This document shows positions 22,588-33,691 of a stretch of DNA of 64,000 bases, in pieces. Numbering within the stretch: the stretch's first letter is position 1; the number at the start of each line of letters is the position of its first letter. The position numbers and the translations under genes were made by a program. The notes below the pieces were generated by a model. That model was not told where the DNA came from, did no database searches, and saw nothing but the letters and a program-made list of their open reading frames with translations. Source of the DNA: Isoetes taiwanensis (lineage: Eukaryota; Streptophyta; Lycopodiopsida; Isoetales; Isoetaceae); contig JAJEKV010000020.1 of the NCBI GenBank assembly GCA_021234155.1, forward strand, positions 1,374,938 to 1,438,937, given 5' to 3'.

Positions 22588-23980
22588 TGTATTTATTTGG
22601 TCTGAAGCACAATGACCCTCGTCCAGTGACTTTTGAACTGTAAACTGAATTATATGTAACATGAAATGGTCAGTCTCTGACTTGGAGAGCAGAATCATGG
22701 AAAGAATGTATGCTATGCTACAGTGTTTACTAAACAAGTGAATAACTGGAAAAACTTGTCAACTCTCATGCAATGTATGTTTAGAGCCAAGTGTGAAAAA
22801 GTTGATACATTGGAGAATCTTCGCTTTTGTTATAACTGCCTAGCTGGAAAAATGAACAATACTAACTAGCTGCTTTTGCTATAAAATGGAAAAAGAAGTT
22901 TTCTTTCATGCTGAACTTTGTGATTGGCGGTCTTAATACAACCTATAATATTACTCTGTAGGCCTATTGTTCATACCCTGGACAACCTATAGCATTGCCC
23001 TGTAGGCCTAATGTCCATTTACTCTCTGACCAGTTTTCTGTAATCTCAATGACATTGCTTTTTTGGGTCTGGCAGAGGAATATCTTGCGAACATAGAAGC
23101 AGTTCTTGCCAGCAACTATGATGGGCAGAATTTTCGAGTTCCGGTTCGAAATTTGTGAAAATGATGGTCGAGAATGAAGTTTGGTGTCATTTACAACGAG
23201 CAGTTTTTGTTGTGCTGACGGAGATCAGAACTGCAAAAGGGTAATCGAGTGGATCTTTAACTGAGTTTACAACTTCTAGTGGAGCTTCCCAATGATCCAG
23301 CTTGACCTGCCTAAGCATATTATTTTAAGGTTGCAATTTTAGAGGCTAAAGGAGAAAGGCAGTTGCAAAAACTTGCAGAACAGGATCATAGTTGCAGGAA
23401 AGACTTTCAGACGCCAAGGTGAAGGTGATTATTCAATCAACTCTGCATTTTTTACAGCATTCCTACGGCTATGAGTTGCAATGTAATTTTTTCTGCTAGC
23501 AACTAACCTGTGAAAAGATTATAGCTTCTATAAGGAGGCTGTTTTGGAATAATGAATTGCTTGAGTAGTTTTTCTCAACCATTTAAGGGTTTTTTGGCCA
23601 TTGATCTGCAATTAATATATGCTTCGAATAAAATCTTGTCACCTATTTGCTAGCTTCTTTGCAGACTTAAAATTGCTGCCGATTTCAACTTTTGAGAGTA
23701 TTCATGCTATTTGCCATGAGTGGCTTCTGTGCGGTCTCTAAAGGTGTCAAAGCAGTAACATGTGGATCATCATACACATCATCCAAAATCACTCTCGAAA
23801 TTTTTGCGAATTTGAAAACTCGGTTTACATTTGCCTTCTTGCATTCTACAGAGACCACTGTACAGAAAACCCATACCTTCCTTTGGGAATCTTATGATTT
23901 GGTTTCAGCGGGAAAGTGGAACCACAAACTACAATACTACGCTCTTGTGCACAGCAGAGTAAAGATTAATAAATGAATAA
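22588..23980. other. Region downstream of METTL16; no further gene seen
   Basis: It includes the presumed 3' UTR (roughly 22588-22750). I find no exon with family resemblance. Open frames near 23692-23976 lack codon structure or motifs. Confidence 0.4.
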
Positions 23981-23984
23981 CATT

Positions 23985-24195
23985 GCTACTAAATCTTTGT
24001 CTGGAAGAGGTTTGAAAGGGGTTCACTTCAAGTGTAGTTAGCTGCTGCAATTTTCCCAAACCCTGCCTGATAGACAGGAGAAGGAGAACTAAAGTACCGA
24101 ATAGAGTTATCCATGCTGCTGCCTGAAGTATGCCATCAATCGCCAAATTACTAGTGCCATGTCAAAAACACTCCTCCTACCTGGTTTTATCAATG
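23985..24195 (-). pseudogene. Decayed partial duplicate of the last exon of the neighbouring membrane-protein gene
   Basis: The minus-strand reading LVLLLLSIRQGLGKLQQLT and then NPFQTSSRQR aligns with LVLAVLSVRYDFQKVQRLT and KPLKSSSKQK of the intact exon at 24834-25133. Nucleotide similarity is also clear (for example GTTAGC.GCTGCA, GACAG.AGA and CCATGCTGCTG at matching spacing). The hydrophobic first half of the exon is missing or destroyed. This is a tandem, now dead, partial copy about 0.85 kb downstream. Confidence 0.7.
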
Positions 24196-24833
24196 ATACA
24201 AGTTCATTTAATGGATTTACACACTACATACATATTATTCACGTCACAACATAACTCTACTAAATTTCCAAGGAATGCCAACCTTCCACCCAAAATGCAG
24301 CAGAATGATGTCATTGTATGTTTGTAAGCAATTTTTGTAGTGATCGAAGAAGCAAAATATGCAGACAAGTGTCTAGAAATGATACATGTGTTCAGTTGGA
24401 AACATTGATTGAATACTAGCTGCAATCACTACAAAAATTCCGTTCAGCTGGAACTGGAAGTTATTCTTTTAGAGTTGAGTTTTATTATTTTGCATACTGC
24501 TTCATATAGCTATTATATTCATTTATTATCTCCACAGCCTTCATCTATATTATTACGTTCTAATTATTGTGTTTTCTTGTAGTTGCATTGTACAAAACCC
24601 AAACCTACCTTATGGAATCCACATAAAATATCCCAGCAAAAAAGCAGAATGAATAACAATAATACTTCCCTACAGTTCAAATTTTATTAACAAATATGAA
24701 TGGTGTTCAACAAAATACATAATGTACTGCCATAATGCACAGCAGGACGTGTTAACAAACCAAGTTAACAAACCCTGGTTTGAATACAGGCTTCGTTGTC
24801 AGCAATGCTAGTGAACTGCATGACCCATCATTA

Positions 24834-26041
24834 CTACTTGATCTTCTGTTTGGAAGAACTCTTAAGAGGTTTCACTACAGGTCTGGTTAGCCGCTGCACT
24901 TTTTGAAAGTCGTACCTGACAGACAAGACAGCAAGAACTAAAGCAAGGAGTAGAGCTGGACTGGCTTCCACCTTTCCAACAATGTTATCCTTTTCCATGC
25001 TGCTGTTTCTTTGAAATAAGCCTTCCTTTATCAATCCCCAAACTATTAACAGCATACCGAACATGCTCATTCTTCCTGGCCTTATCAAAGACACAGCAGC
25101 ACCTGCTACCGCAAAATAACTCCCAGCAATTATCTGCATGGTTATTACAAAGTTAATACTCATTTTGTTCAGTTTATTTGATAGTTCCTGTGGCTTGAAA
25201 TATTGTTTCTTATATATTTACTACCCACAGATAGGAGGAACTAAATGCCATGCTTAATATAGTAAGCAAAAGCATGATGGCATCGGAAGCAAATGATGCC
25301 ATTGTATAAAAAGAATTCCAAAGTTTTAGTGATAACCCCAAAATGCTGAAGCTTGGCTAAAATAATTTGCATAGCTGTTACAAAGTGAATACTCATTTCA
25401 ATTTCTTCAGCGCATACGTTACTTCCAGTGGCTTTGAATATTGTAACGAAGTCTACTTCATCTCTACTATCTTGTCATACATAGATAGGGCGAAATTAAC
25501 TTCATAAGAAATACCATGCTTGATCTAGTGAAGGTCCAAACCAAAAGCATAATCACACAAGACACACATGATGTTATTGTATAGGAAAGAGCTCCAAAGC
25601 TTTAGTAATAACCTCAAAACGTTGAAGGTCGGCTAGAGTAATGGCTCCAAATTTACTCATGTTATATTCTGCTAAAAGATCGCTCCATTCTGGCAATTTC
25701 ATGTCAACAAGCACATTCTTCACCAAGGCTCCCGGATACAACAACCCTTTAATCACAACAGGAGGCACTGCTTCTGCCGTAGCTAACTGCACTGCTGTTA
25801 GTTGCAATGGATTGGTACAGGTGCCAGTTTTGCATGGTATCCTAAGATCAAAATAAATCGCAACTTTCATATTTGTCATGGACGTTGTTTATATAGCTAA
25901 GAAATAACAAATCTGTAAATAAGGAAATTAGCGTCTCTTTAGGAGAAAAGGATAGTACCTGAAGAGCGGAAGCTGCAATAATACTACTAAGAAGAAGAGC
26001 TGAGAGGACCAACTTGAGATTTTCACTGAAAGCGTAGCCAT
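24834..26041 (-). CDS. Small conserved-looking membrane protein of unknown function, three exons
   Basis: Exons: 25959-26041 (ATG at 26039-26041), 25613-25841 and 24834-25133 (TAG at 24834-24836). Phases join correctly (2, 0) and acceptors are canonical AG. The second donor, GAG then GTTATT, is weak. The predicted protein is about 203 residues. Residues 1-28 look like a signal peptide or anchor (hydrophobic SSWSSQLFFLVVLLQLPLF). Exon 2 gives a soluble part beginning IPCKTGTCTNPLQLTAVQLA with two closely spaced cysteines. Exon 3 holds two hydrophobic segments, one around IIAGSYFAVAGAAVSLI and another around SPALLLALVLAVLSV, and a basic tail KPLKSSSKQKIK. I do not recognise the family. tRNA-Phe lies 92 bp upstream on the same strand. 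Confidence 0.7.
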
Positions 26042-26133
26042 TACACAAGCTGGGGAAGAAGAAAGGAGACGGAACAACGCCAAAAGAAGCACAAGAGGGG
26101 AAAAAAACAAAGAAACATAAAGGAAAAAACAAT

Positions 26134-26158
26134 TGCGGTGAGCGTGGATCGAACACGC

Positions 26159-26201
<43 letters not shown>

Positions 26202-26206
26202 CCCGC
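26134..26206 (-). tRNA. tRNA-Phe (GAA anticodon)
   Basis: The reverse complement is a 73-nt tRNA beginning GCGGGGATAGCTCAG, with anticodon loop CTGAAGA (anticodon GAA), T-arm GTGTTCGATCCAC and discriminator A. It matches the plant cytosolic tRNA-Phe pattern. No intron and no encoded CCA. Confidence 0.95.
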
Positions 26207-26268
26207 CGAATGAAATCCTTTTCTTTTCAAACTTCTTTGTCAATAAATAAAGAGTAGAACTGACAAAC

Positions 26269-26341
26269 AAATGCAAATGTCGTGATCTAATACGCTGTCT
26301 TCAGATCTTCAAAGACGCCCTCCCGACTATGCTATCCCCGC
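26269..26341 (-). pseudogene. tRNA-Phe pseudogene
   Basis: This segment aligns end to end with the adjacent tRNA-Phe. Its 5' part GCGGGGATAGC is intact, the D-arm is mutated, the anticodon region still reads TGAAGATCTGAAGACAGC but with a 2-base loss in the anticodon stem, and the T-loop is altered (TTAGATCA replaces TTCGATCC). Stems no longer pair, so it cannot be a working tRNA. It is a tandem duplicate in the same orientation, about 60 bp upstream of the intact gene. Confidence 0.85.
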
Positions 26342-26344
26342 TCA

Positions 26345-27019
26345 ACATAGTCGCTTTGTAAAGAAAAAAAACACAAAGAAATTCTAAGCTTTAATGGTTT
26401 GGGGTCTGGTTATCATTGCATGCTCATAATAGTTGTGCTATGTTTATTGTTTGCATTCATGTTGTGGATGCTGTTAATAGTGTAAAGTGCATTGGTAGTA
26501 AACAAGATTGTCATAGATCTTGAAGATTGTCGTATATACAAGATCTGCATCCATGAAACCTTGTACCTTTGTTGGTAATGTTAGGGTCCATTTAGGCCCA
26601 CTGTTAAGCTAGGTTTAGTTAACATTTTTAATGGCAAGTCCCTTCACACCACAAGTTAAATTAGCATAATGTTACGATAATCAGTTAGTGGTGGTTCAAA
26701 TAGAAATCTTAACCAAATCTTCACTCACACCCAACATTTTGGTTAGTATGATGTTAAAATTATTTTAACTAGACCATTAAAGATATACTATGAAATGTCA
26801 AAAATTAAAGTGGCCCCATAGACGCTTTAACGCCAATTAAGTACGGCAATGCCTTCATGCACGGACGAGCAGATATGGCAAGCGATCAAGTAGGGGGTGG
26901 GCATGGTCGAGTCATAATATGGAGAGCGTGATGGAAATGGAGATGGGCATATAGCGAATCGAAGTTCAGATAGGCATGGAGGAAACTAAAGCTCAGATAG
27001 AGATGAACAGGTGATGGTT
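26345..27019. other. No gene recognised
   Basis: AT-rich intergenic sequence between the tRNA-Phe pseudogene and the first MITE of the CCCCCTTTGGTTTG family. Nothing else can be supported. Confidence 0.4.
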
Positions 27020-27475
27020 TTTTTTTTTTTTTTGGGCCCCTTTTGATTTGAGTGCATATTCACACGGGGGAGGGGGTTACTCAGGGGATCGAGGAGCTGT
27101 CGGATGGGCATATTTGCCCTTTGTTCCTCGATCTGGACTGTAGATAGCGATTGTGGGGTATGCATGTACAAGTTTTTGTATGCGGTATATTGAGGTTTGC
27201 AAAATACTATAAGATTTGGGGGAATGTACTAAATGGTATTAATTTTCTACATGTATTGTACGACTTTAGGGGCTCTCACTGCCCTACGTAACCCCCCGTG
27301 CGAATATGCATCCAAACCAAAGGGGGTTTCAGGGGGAATTAAATTTAATTGTGTTGGATGTAATGGTTTGTGCTAATTAATTATGCTTGTGGTAATGGTT
27401 TATGTTGCACAAAAAAATTTTGGCCTCTTTGGGGCCTTAAGAAGGGTATATTCTCCAATTGCAATGTTTAAACAA
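27020..27475. mobile_element. MITE of the CCCCCTTTGGTTTG family, copy 1
   Basis: Inverted arms: the left reads TTTGAGTGCATATTCACACG with a G-run, and the right reads CCCCCCGTGCGAATATGCAT then CCAAACCAAAGGGGGTTT. Between them is a roughly 230-bp AT-rich core with the shared words GATCGAGGAGCTG, CATGTACAAGTTTTTG and AATACTATAAGATTTG. The left arm is truncated at a 17-base T run near 27018. Sister copies lie at about 30.07-30.90 and 39.08-39.79 kb. Confidence 0.65.
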
Positions 27476-27999
27476 GGTGCTGCGCACAAAGGGTTGCCCT
27501 CCAGTGGCCAGAGGGTGTAGTCGCAGATTTTTCGTTTTCTCAAGTTCAATAAAAGTTTTGTACAAATTTATCGAGCTCTAAAATTGGAAAATGTATGGTG
27601 AATTAGGACATAAGCAAATTCAATATTGAGATTGCACATACAAAAAATTGTGTAAGTTGTTTCTATTTAAGTTTCTTAATAGAAAACTTAAAAATAAGGA
27701 AAATTTCTTAGATAAACTATGTTAATATTCTCTAACATTTATGAAAGGGGATATGAAATCCTATTAATATTCCCCACCATTTATGAAAGGATTTGCTAGA
27801 TAGAGTATGGCTCTGAATGTATTGCATCTTCTAGTTATGAAATCTAATATCTAGCATTATAACATGGGGTTTTTTTTTTGTGATTTTATACGCTTTTTGG
27901 CATGGTTTTCATATGATTTCATGGGCGTATTGCACGAGGCATACTAATCAGTATATCTAGAGTGCACCAAGTTTTCGCATGCAATTTGTGCAATTTTTG

Positions 28000-28330
28000 T
28001 TTCATGCTCCTCAATGGTTAAGATCAGAGGGCACGGCTAGGGTTTGTGGAATCGATGATGGCGCCATAACCTTGCCCCTTTGCATAGCCTTCCCTTTCTG
28101 CTTTTACACAATCACTTCGGCAATGGTCACATTGGCCAGTACTTACGACCAGAGCTTAAGATTCTGATCCGGCAAGAGCTGCTGCAAACATTTGCAAATG
28201 TAGCTCGATTTTCAACTTCTAACTTCGATTTTTCGTTCAGACCTAGGGTTTTGTGGATCATAACAAGTGTACCTGGGCATTGCTCTTTCGTCCTCGGCAG
28301 CGTTTTCTTCTCAGATCCGTGATTTATCAG
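28000..28330 (+). other. Unassigned sequence upstream of the 4CL-like remnant
   Basis: Two overlapping open frames of 62 and 80 codons exist here, and the sequence contains GACCTAGGGTTTTG, a word common in plant 5' UTRs. No domain is recognisable. It may be a decayed promoter/first exon of the neighbouring acyl-CoA-ligase-like remnant, but there is no direct proof. Confidence 0.2.
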
Positions 28331-28494
28331 CAATGCTGAGCTTGAGCTTGTGTGTTTTGTAATTCAGTTCATTGCAGTGGCCAGGTATACTGTCTGTCTC
28401 TGAACTATGGGGTTGAGCTCGTTTTCCTAGAGTTTGATTTTTTCAAGTGCGTTAAAATTTGTTCTAGTCTTCTAGTTTAGACTGTTATAACATT

Positions 28495-29580
28495 AGTGAA
28501 AATGTGTGGAAGGATATGTTCGGATCTGGAAGATCGACTGGTCTTACAGTCCTTGGAATCGGCCATGGGGATGTGGTCATGCTGGCATTAAGGAATTCGA
28601 TCTGCTTTCCAGTTGCGTTTTTTGGTGTAATTTCAATCGGAGCTATTATAACCACTGCCAATCCTTTGAGCACTAGAGCAGAACTTTTGAAGCAGATAAA
28701 AGACTCAGGTTCTACACTGGTAATCACTTCCAGGGACCAGGTTGATAAGTTTGAACACGCAGGGGTAAGAATTGTAGTTGTTGAAGAGGAAAATGAGACA
28801 GAAAGTTGGATGATGGCCTGATCCCTTTTTCTAAAGTAGTTTCAGCAGGCAGGGGCATGTCTATGAAGGTCTCAATCTCCCAGACAGACATGACGGCATT
28901 GCTTTACTCTTCAGAAACCACAGGATTAAGTAAAGGGGTGATTCTGACCCACAAAAATTTGATAGCCGCTTTGAAAGTTATAACCAATGCAAGTGGAAAA
29001 GTATCAAGTAATGATGTCCTTGCCGTGGTGTTGCCCATGTTCCATGTGGATGGACTAGTTTATGCAGCCCTAGCTACCCTTTATAATGGTAGCATCTTGA
29101 TTGTTATGCCCAATTTTGATATGTCCAATGTCTTGGAGGCCATTCAGAAATACAAGATAACATATTTTCCATTGGTTCCTCCTATACTGATTCAATTGGC
29201 CAAAGATCCCTTGTGTGATAAGTATGATTTAAGCTCCCTTCGGTTTGTGCGGTGCGGAACAACACCTTTAGGAAAGGAAACAACCATGAAGTTTCTATAA
29301 AGGTTCCCAAATCTTCGACTAGAACAGGTAAGCCATATTTCATTGACATGCATCCTAAGAAACTGAGTTCATCTTTTTATTGGAGTGGATCGTAAGCTGG
29401 TTTTAGCCTGCAGCGTTGATGTTGAACATGATGATGATGTTTTAACGGTGGACTTTGGAATTTTTATAAAACCTCATTTCTTTGCTAGATTCAGTGTCAT
29501 GATTTGTGACAGTAAATTCATATTTCCTTGCAGGTATGCTTTAACAACAGACCAGGCTTGATACAGGATCTGTAGAAATG
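28495..29580 (+). pseudogene. 4-coumarate-CoA-ligase-like (acyl-activating enzyme) pseudogene
   Basis: The translation shows the adenylate-forming family: GHGDVVMLALRNSICFPVAF and a TTANPLSTRAELLKQIKDSG segment, then a frame change near 28806-28821. It continues with the AMP-binding box as SSETTGLSKGVILTH (family form SSGTTGLSKGV, so a Gly is now Glu), VLPMFHVDGLVY and LSSLRFVRCGTTPLGKE. A TAA at 29298-29300 stops the frame just before RFPNLRLEQ and a normal donor (CAG then GTAAGC at 29325). The next exon, at about 29534, starts GYALTT (family GYGLTE) and is soon interrupted. The N-terminus and the C-terminal lid domain are missing. Such enzymes activate carboxylic acids to CoA thioesters; this copy cannot. 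Confidence 0.9.
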
Positions 29581-29589
29581 GTTTCATTT

Positions 29590-30070
29590 GCCATGTAAAT
29601 CCTTTTTACCTTTCCGAGATTATCCATGAAAGTTTAATCTTGCTATCCGGTTATGCCATGTCGCTATTCACATGTTGGGAGGTTGTGCATCATTTTTATC
29701 CTGACCCTGATGGTAACATATGCATATGCATGGACATTAGAAAGTTAAGGTTACGTATTTGCACGTTGGAAAGGCACAGATTATTTCATGCTTTTAGAAA
29801 GAAGATTATTGGAGTTTTCAAACAGATCCAGGTGCGACTATAGAGAACATTTGGATGATTTTCAAAAAATATATTAACCAATATTTTGTCATACACTCAT
29901 AACTCAATGTTAAATATATCCTTGATATCTTTATATGTGGACATGTTCCTCTTGAAACTAATCCATGTTCTAGCATGAGCCATGCCCTCTTATACATGTG
30001 TTCAACTAGAATATCCAAGCTTCTTAGTAATTAATATATAGATCCTTAAAGTTTACCTATGTTTGCTTTT
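29590..30070. other. No gene recognised
   Basis: Sequence following the 4CL-like remnant. Only short, motif-free open frames are seen on either strand. Confidence 0.4.
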
Positions 30071-30073
30071 GTT

Positions 30074-30900
30074 AGGGCCCGAAGGGCCCAAAATTTTTCC
30101 CATTTTGGAAAACTTAATAAACAGGATATTGCAACTGCACAAAGGAAACTAGTTCTTTGAGGCTTGATTTCTCAGCTTCCTTGTTCTTGGGACCTTTATC
30201 GGTTGTATGTATATCTCTAAGTCTCTGCAAATTTTGTATGGTCATTGCTTGGTGGTTGCAAAGTTTTGGAGTCTGAAATCTCAGCTCCCTACTTTACACA
30301 TCATTTGATGTACCTTAACTATGCTATACGTAGGTTTTGTTTGACTCTGTATCACCATATATGTGTGCCAGATGAAGAGCGTGGGCCTGGTTTAAACCAG
30401 GACAGACAAATTCTCAATTTCTGACTAGGTTTAGTTCTTGAAGTATAGTATTTGCTAGATTAGACCCTAGCAAGTATTTTGGAAAATTTATTTTAGTATA
30501 ACAACCAACACATAACTACCATTAACATTAATTAACACAAACTATTGGGTCCAACACATTTAAATTAAAATCCCCCTCAAACCCCCTTTGGTTTGGGTGC
30601 ATATTCACACGGGGGGTGACGTAGGGCAGCGAGAGCCCTTATAATTATGTTTTGCATGTACAAAATCAACACCCTATAGTATATTGCCTGAAATCTTATA
30701 GTATTTTGCAAATCTTGTTATACAGTATAACAAATTCTGTACATCCATATCCCACAAACGAGGAACTTTCTGTACAGTGTAGATTAAGGAATAAGGGGTG
30801 AATATGCTTATCCAACAGCTCTCGTTGCCCGGAGTCACCCCCGTGTGAAATCTAAAAGTATGGGGTTCCGTTAATATTGGGCAGCAACTTTAATGTGAAA
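30074..30900. mobile_element. MITE of the CCCCCTTTGGTTTG family, copy 2 (interrupted)
   Basis: The left arm starts GTTAGGGCCCGAAGGGCCC near 30074, is interrupted by about 390 bp of unrelated DNA, and resumes at about 30491 with TTAGTATAACAACCAACACA, ACCATTAACATTAATTAACA and CCCCCTTTGGTTTGGGTGCA. The right side has GAGTCACCCCCGTGTGAAAT at about 30834-30853 but then diverges, so the right outer arm is lost. Core words match the other two copies. Confidence 0.6.
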
Positions 30901-31496
30901 GGCATCTTCAATAATTTGTATTAAAAACTTGTGTCTAGCGATGTCGGGCATTATCCGTGGACATGTGAAATGCAATTATGGGCATTAGTCATGGCTTACA
31001 TAATGTTTAAGCAAATTGAACAGAGAAGAGAACAATGTAAACCAGTTTTGTAGCATCAATGACAAACCTAATAGAGAACCTTTAGTCTGTTTGGCATCGT
31101 CATGTCTTGTATCATCTATAAAGGTGTTTGAACGTACACGAACATGAAACTTTATGAAGTACCTCTAACTTTATGAAGTACCTAGTACCTCTGAGTAGTT
31201 GCTTGAATGTTTTCCAAAAAGATGTGCTTCATATACTTCTAAAGATGTGCTTCTAAAGGTAGATGTCATCTTTTCACAGGGCTCTCTGCATCATTCTGAT
31301 TTTATCAGATTTCCTTACCTTACATTTTCGCCTGTAAAATATGGAATCAAACTCATCGAACAAAATGTTGGAAGTATAAAGTTGTCAACAACAAAGAACG
31401 AATACCTTTCTAGAGCATCATTATCAGGAATACCTCGTTCAAATTTTATCGAATGTTCCAATGACTAAAGTTACATATTCGGTCTTAGGAAGAATG

Positions 31497-32005
31497 TTAA
31501 ACATCGGCTGCCCTCATAGAAAATGCCCGACGGGCTTGTTGTATGGCCTGCTCAGCCAGTCCCATGTCACAATGTATTCTGCATGCCGCAACAAATGATC
31601 TCCATATTTCTAAACTTGGTTGATATGGCAAGGTTAATACAAGTTCTAGTGCTTCTTGCATGTACCCTGCATGGCCAAAAAGTCAACCAGACATGCATAA
31701 TGCTGCACTATAGGGATGATTACAAATTCTTGGCCCATCACGCACAAATAAAAACAACCTTCATTAATGAGGCCTGCAGTCTGCACTATAGGGATGATTG
31801 CAAATTCTTGGCCCATCACGCACAAATAAAAACAACCTTCATCAATGAGTCCTGCATAACTGCAGGAGCATAAAAGACAGGTTAGGCTGGTAGAGTCTGG
31901 CCATGTACCAGATCCTTGCACTTCCTTACAAGTCTTCAAAACCATCCTTTGTATGGGTTCCTGCATACAAAAACCCTGCATCCAGAGCCTGAAAAGACCT
32001 TGCAT
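31497..32005 (-). pseudogene. PPR protein (PLS/E-type C-terminus) pseudogene with an internal duplication
   Basis: The minus strand encodes a typical plant PPR end: WPDSTSLTCLLCSCSYAGLI, DEGCFYLCVMGQEFAIIP and VQHYACLVDFLA. After a one-base frame change near 31665-31672 it continues MQEALELVLTLPYQPSLEIW and RSFVAACRIHCDMGLAEQ, ending at a TAA at 31497-31499. This is the last PPR repeat plus the start of an E motif. A 78-bp tandem duplication inserts a second AGLINEGCFYLCVMGQEFVI unit. PPR proteins bind organellar RNA; this copy is 5'-truncated, shifted and without an organelle-targeting N-terminus. Confidence 0.85.
31703..31858 (+). repeat. 78-bp tandem duplication inside the PPR pseudogene
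   Basis: CTGCACTATAGGGATGATTA begins at 31703 and, with one change, again at 31781. The copies differ at a handful of positions. The unit is 26 codons, so it stays in frame with the PPR reading, but it is shorter than a 35-residue PPR repeat. Confidence 0.9.
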
Positions 32006-32386
32006 CCGAAGCCTGATGGGAGATAAGAAAAGGGATTAAGACCAAGTGTTGAAACTTGTTGGATGTTATCTCCTTCCCCTATTCATCCCCTTATCTTAAC
32101 GTCCTTGGCCTCTGCATTTAGCCGTAGGATTGAATCCTAGTCGTCGATTTCAAGAAGTTATACCCAGTAACACATGTGGCCCAATCTGTTATGGCCATAA
32201 CATAGATGTTATGTCCATAACATCCTCTGTTGCCACGTGCTATTTTGTCTGGGATCGCGTAACATCCTCTGTTGCCGTGGTAGATCGCAAAAGGCCGCCA
32301 TAGCTAGGCCTCCGGCCTTCATAGCCAGACCTCCAAGCCATAGCCAGACCTCTAGGCGCTTCCTTTTTCCCGATTTTGGTGTTCAG

Positions 32387-32730
32387 ATGCTCTGCTTCTG
32401 GCTGGCTCTATTCTGAGTCAGAACGCTTCTGAGCCGAGCACTGCCCTCTGTTCCGGCCTCTCTAGCGAAGGAGGCGGTGCTGCTGTCGGATTAAATCTTA
32501 ATGCAACTCGGGAGGCTCTGTTGCCCAAGGCTTGCAAACTCAACCTTGATGCTAGCCAGTGTAAAAGTAAGCCCTCTTTGAAATGCTTCTTATAATCCGA
32601 CACAAATGCTTGGTTGAAATGATCTGATTTTTGTTTTCGCTTCTAAGTGTTGATTTTCGTATTTGGAATTTCATTTTTGCAGGCCTAAACTCTGCTCTTG
32701 CCCCTGCTCCTTCGCATCACAAGCAAAAAG
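32387..32730 (+). CDS. Two exon-like segments, possible secreted/GPI-type protein fragment
   Basis: Exon-like block 32387-32566 (acceptor GGTGTTCAG, donor A then GTAAGC) joins in phase to 32683-32730 (acceptor TTTTTGCAG, donor AAG then GTCAG). The joined peptide contains ASEPSTALCSGLSSEGGGAA, NLNATREALLPKACKLNLDA and SLNSALAPAPSHHKQK. The Ala/Pro-rich stretch and spaced cysteines recall extracellular GPI-anchored plant proteins, but I cannot name a family. Neither a start nor an end is visible: a GC-rich foldback follows at 33095. It is probably another gene fragment. Confidence 0.35.
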
Positions 32731-33094
32731 GTCAGAAAATCTTTTTGCTTCGTTTTGTTTTCAGAGATTTTTTTTCGGATGATTTCTAATCTTGGATGAT
32801 TTCGGATGATTCCACGTAAAGCTTGGGCGGAAATGGAGGTCGAGCCGAAAAATGAAATCTGAGTCAAAGAAATGCCCCAAAATTGCCGATTCTCAGGAAT
32901 CCGACTCATTTATACCTCTTCTGTGCAAATCTGACTCCCTTACTCTGTTTAAATCCGCCTCCCTGCGCCTCACATGTTCTATTTAGAAAACATAGACTTA
33001 CATTTAGTTTGTTTTTCTTGCCGGAATGCAGTGCGGGCTGCCAAGCTTGGCTATGGCGGCTCTGCCAAATGCCTCGGCCAAGGACGTTAAGGCC

Positions 33095-33230
33095 GATAAC
33101 GTCCTCCCTCGGAGTTATGGGCCAGCAAAATGGCCTGCGTGGCCATGTGGCCCGCGAAATTCCTCGGCCACGAATTTCGGGCCACGAGGCCATTTTGCTG
33201 GCCCATAACTCCTCGGGAGAGGACGTTATC
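33095..33230. mobile_element. GC-rich foldback (about 63-bp arms)
   Basis: GATAACGTCCTCCCTCGG at 33095 is mirrored by CCTCGGGAGAGGACGTTATC ending at 33230. The arms continue inward through GAGTTATGGGCCAGCAAAAT and its complement to GCGAAATTC / GAATTTCGGG, leaving a loop of about 10 bases. Pairing is nearly perfect. No coding function; a hairpin MITE is the likeliest explanation. Confidence 0.8.
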
Positions 33231-33691
33231 TACCCCTTATCAAAATGTTCAACTTATCCGTTATCTCCTTCCCCTATTCGTCCCCTTATCTAATCGAAAT
33301 GTTTAACTTACCCTTTTGTTAAAACATTTGTGGCCTTCCTTTGTTAAGCAATTTGTGGCCTTATAATAGGAAAAGGCCTTGCCTTATTTTAACCTTTTCT
33401 TTCCTTATAAAAGCTTAAAAGCCATTCTAATCCACCTTTTATTAAACGCTCAAACTATCTCCACCCGATTCGGGTTAGAATTCTTAAAAAGTTGGAAACC
33501 CTTCCGAATTTCCAACAAACCCGGAAGGGTTTCCAAATTTGAAGCCCGGAAGGGTTTCCGCTAGCAATTTTTTTTTTTCTTGGGTGGAGTGACGTCCGTC
33601 ACTCATAAAGTTTAATGCATGCGGCCTGGGGAACTGTTTCCCCTATTTCTGAAGAAATCTTCTCAATCCGGCACCGCCCATCTGCAGCATC

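Noticed and set aside
24335-24440. CACTA-like TTTTTGTAGTG and CACTACAAAAA words
   Set aside because: They face outward from a 90-bp spacer, and no partner ends or subterminal repeats are visible.
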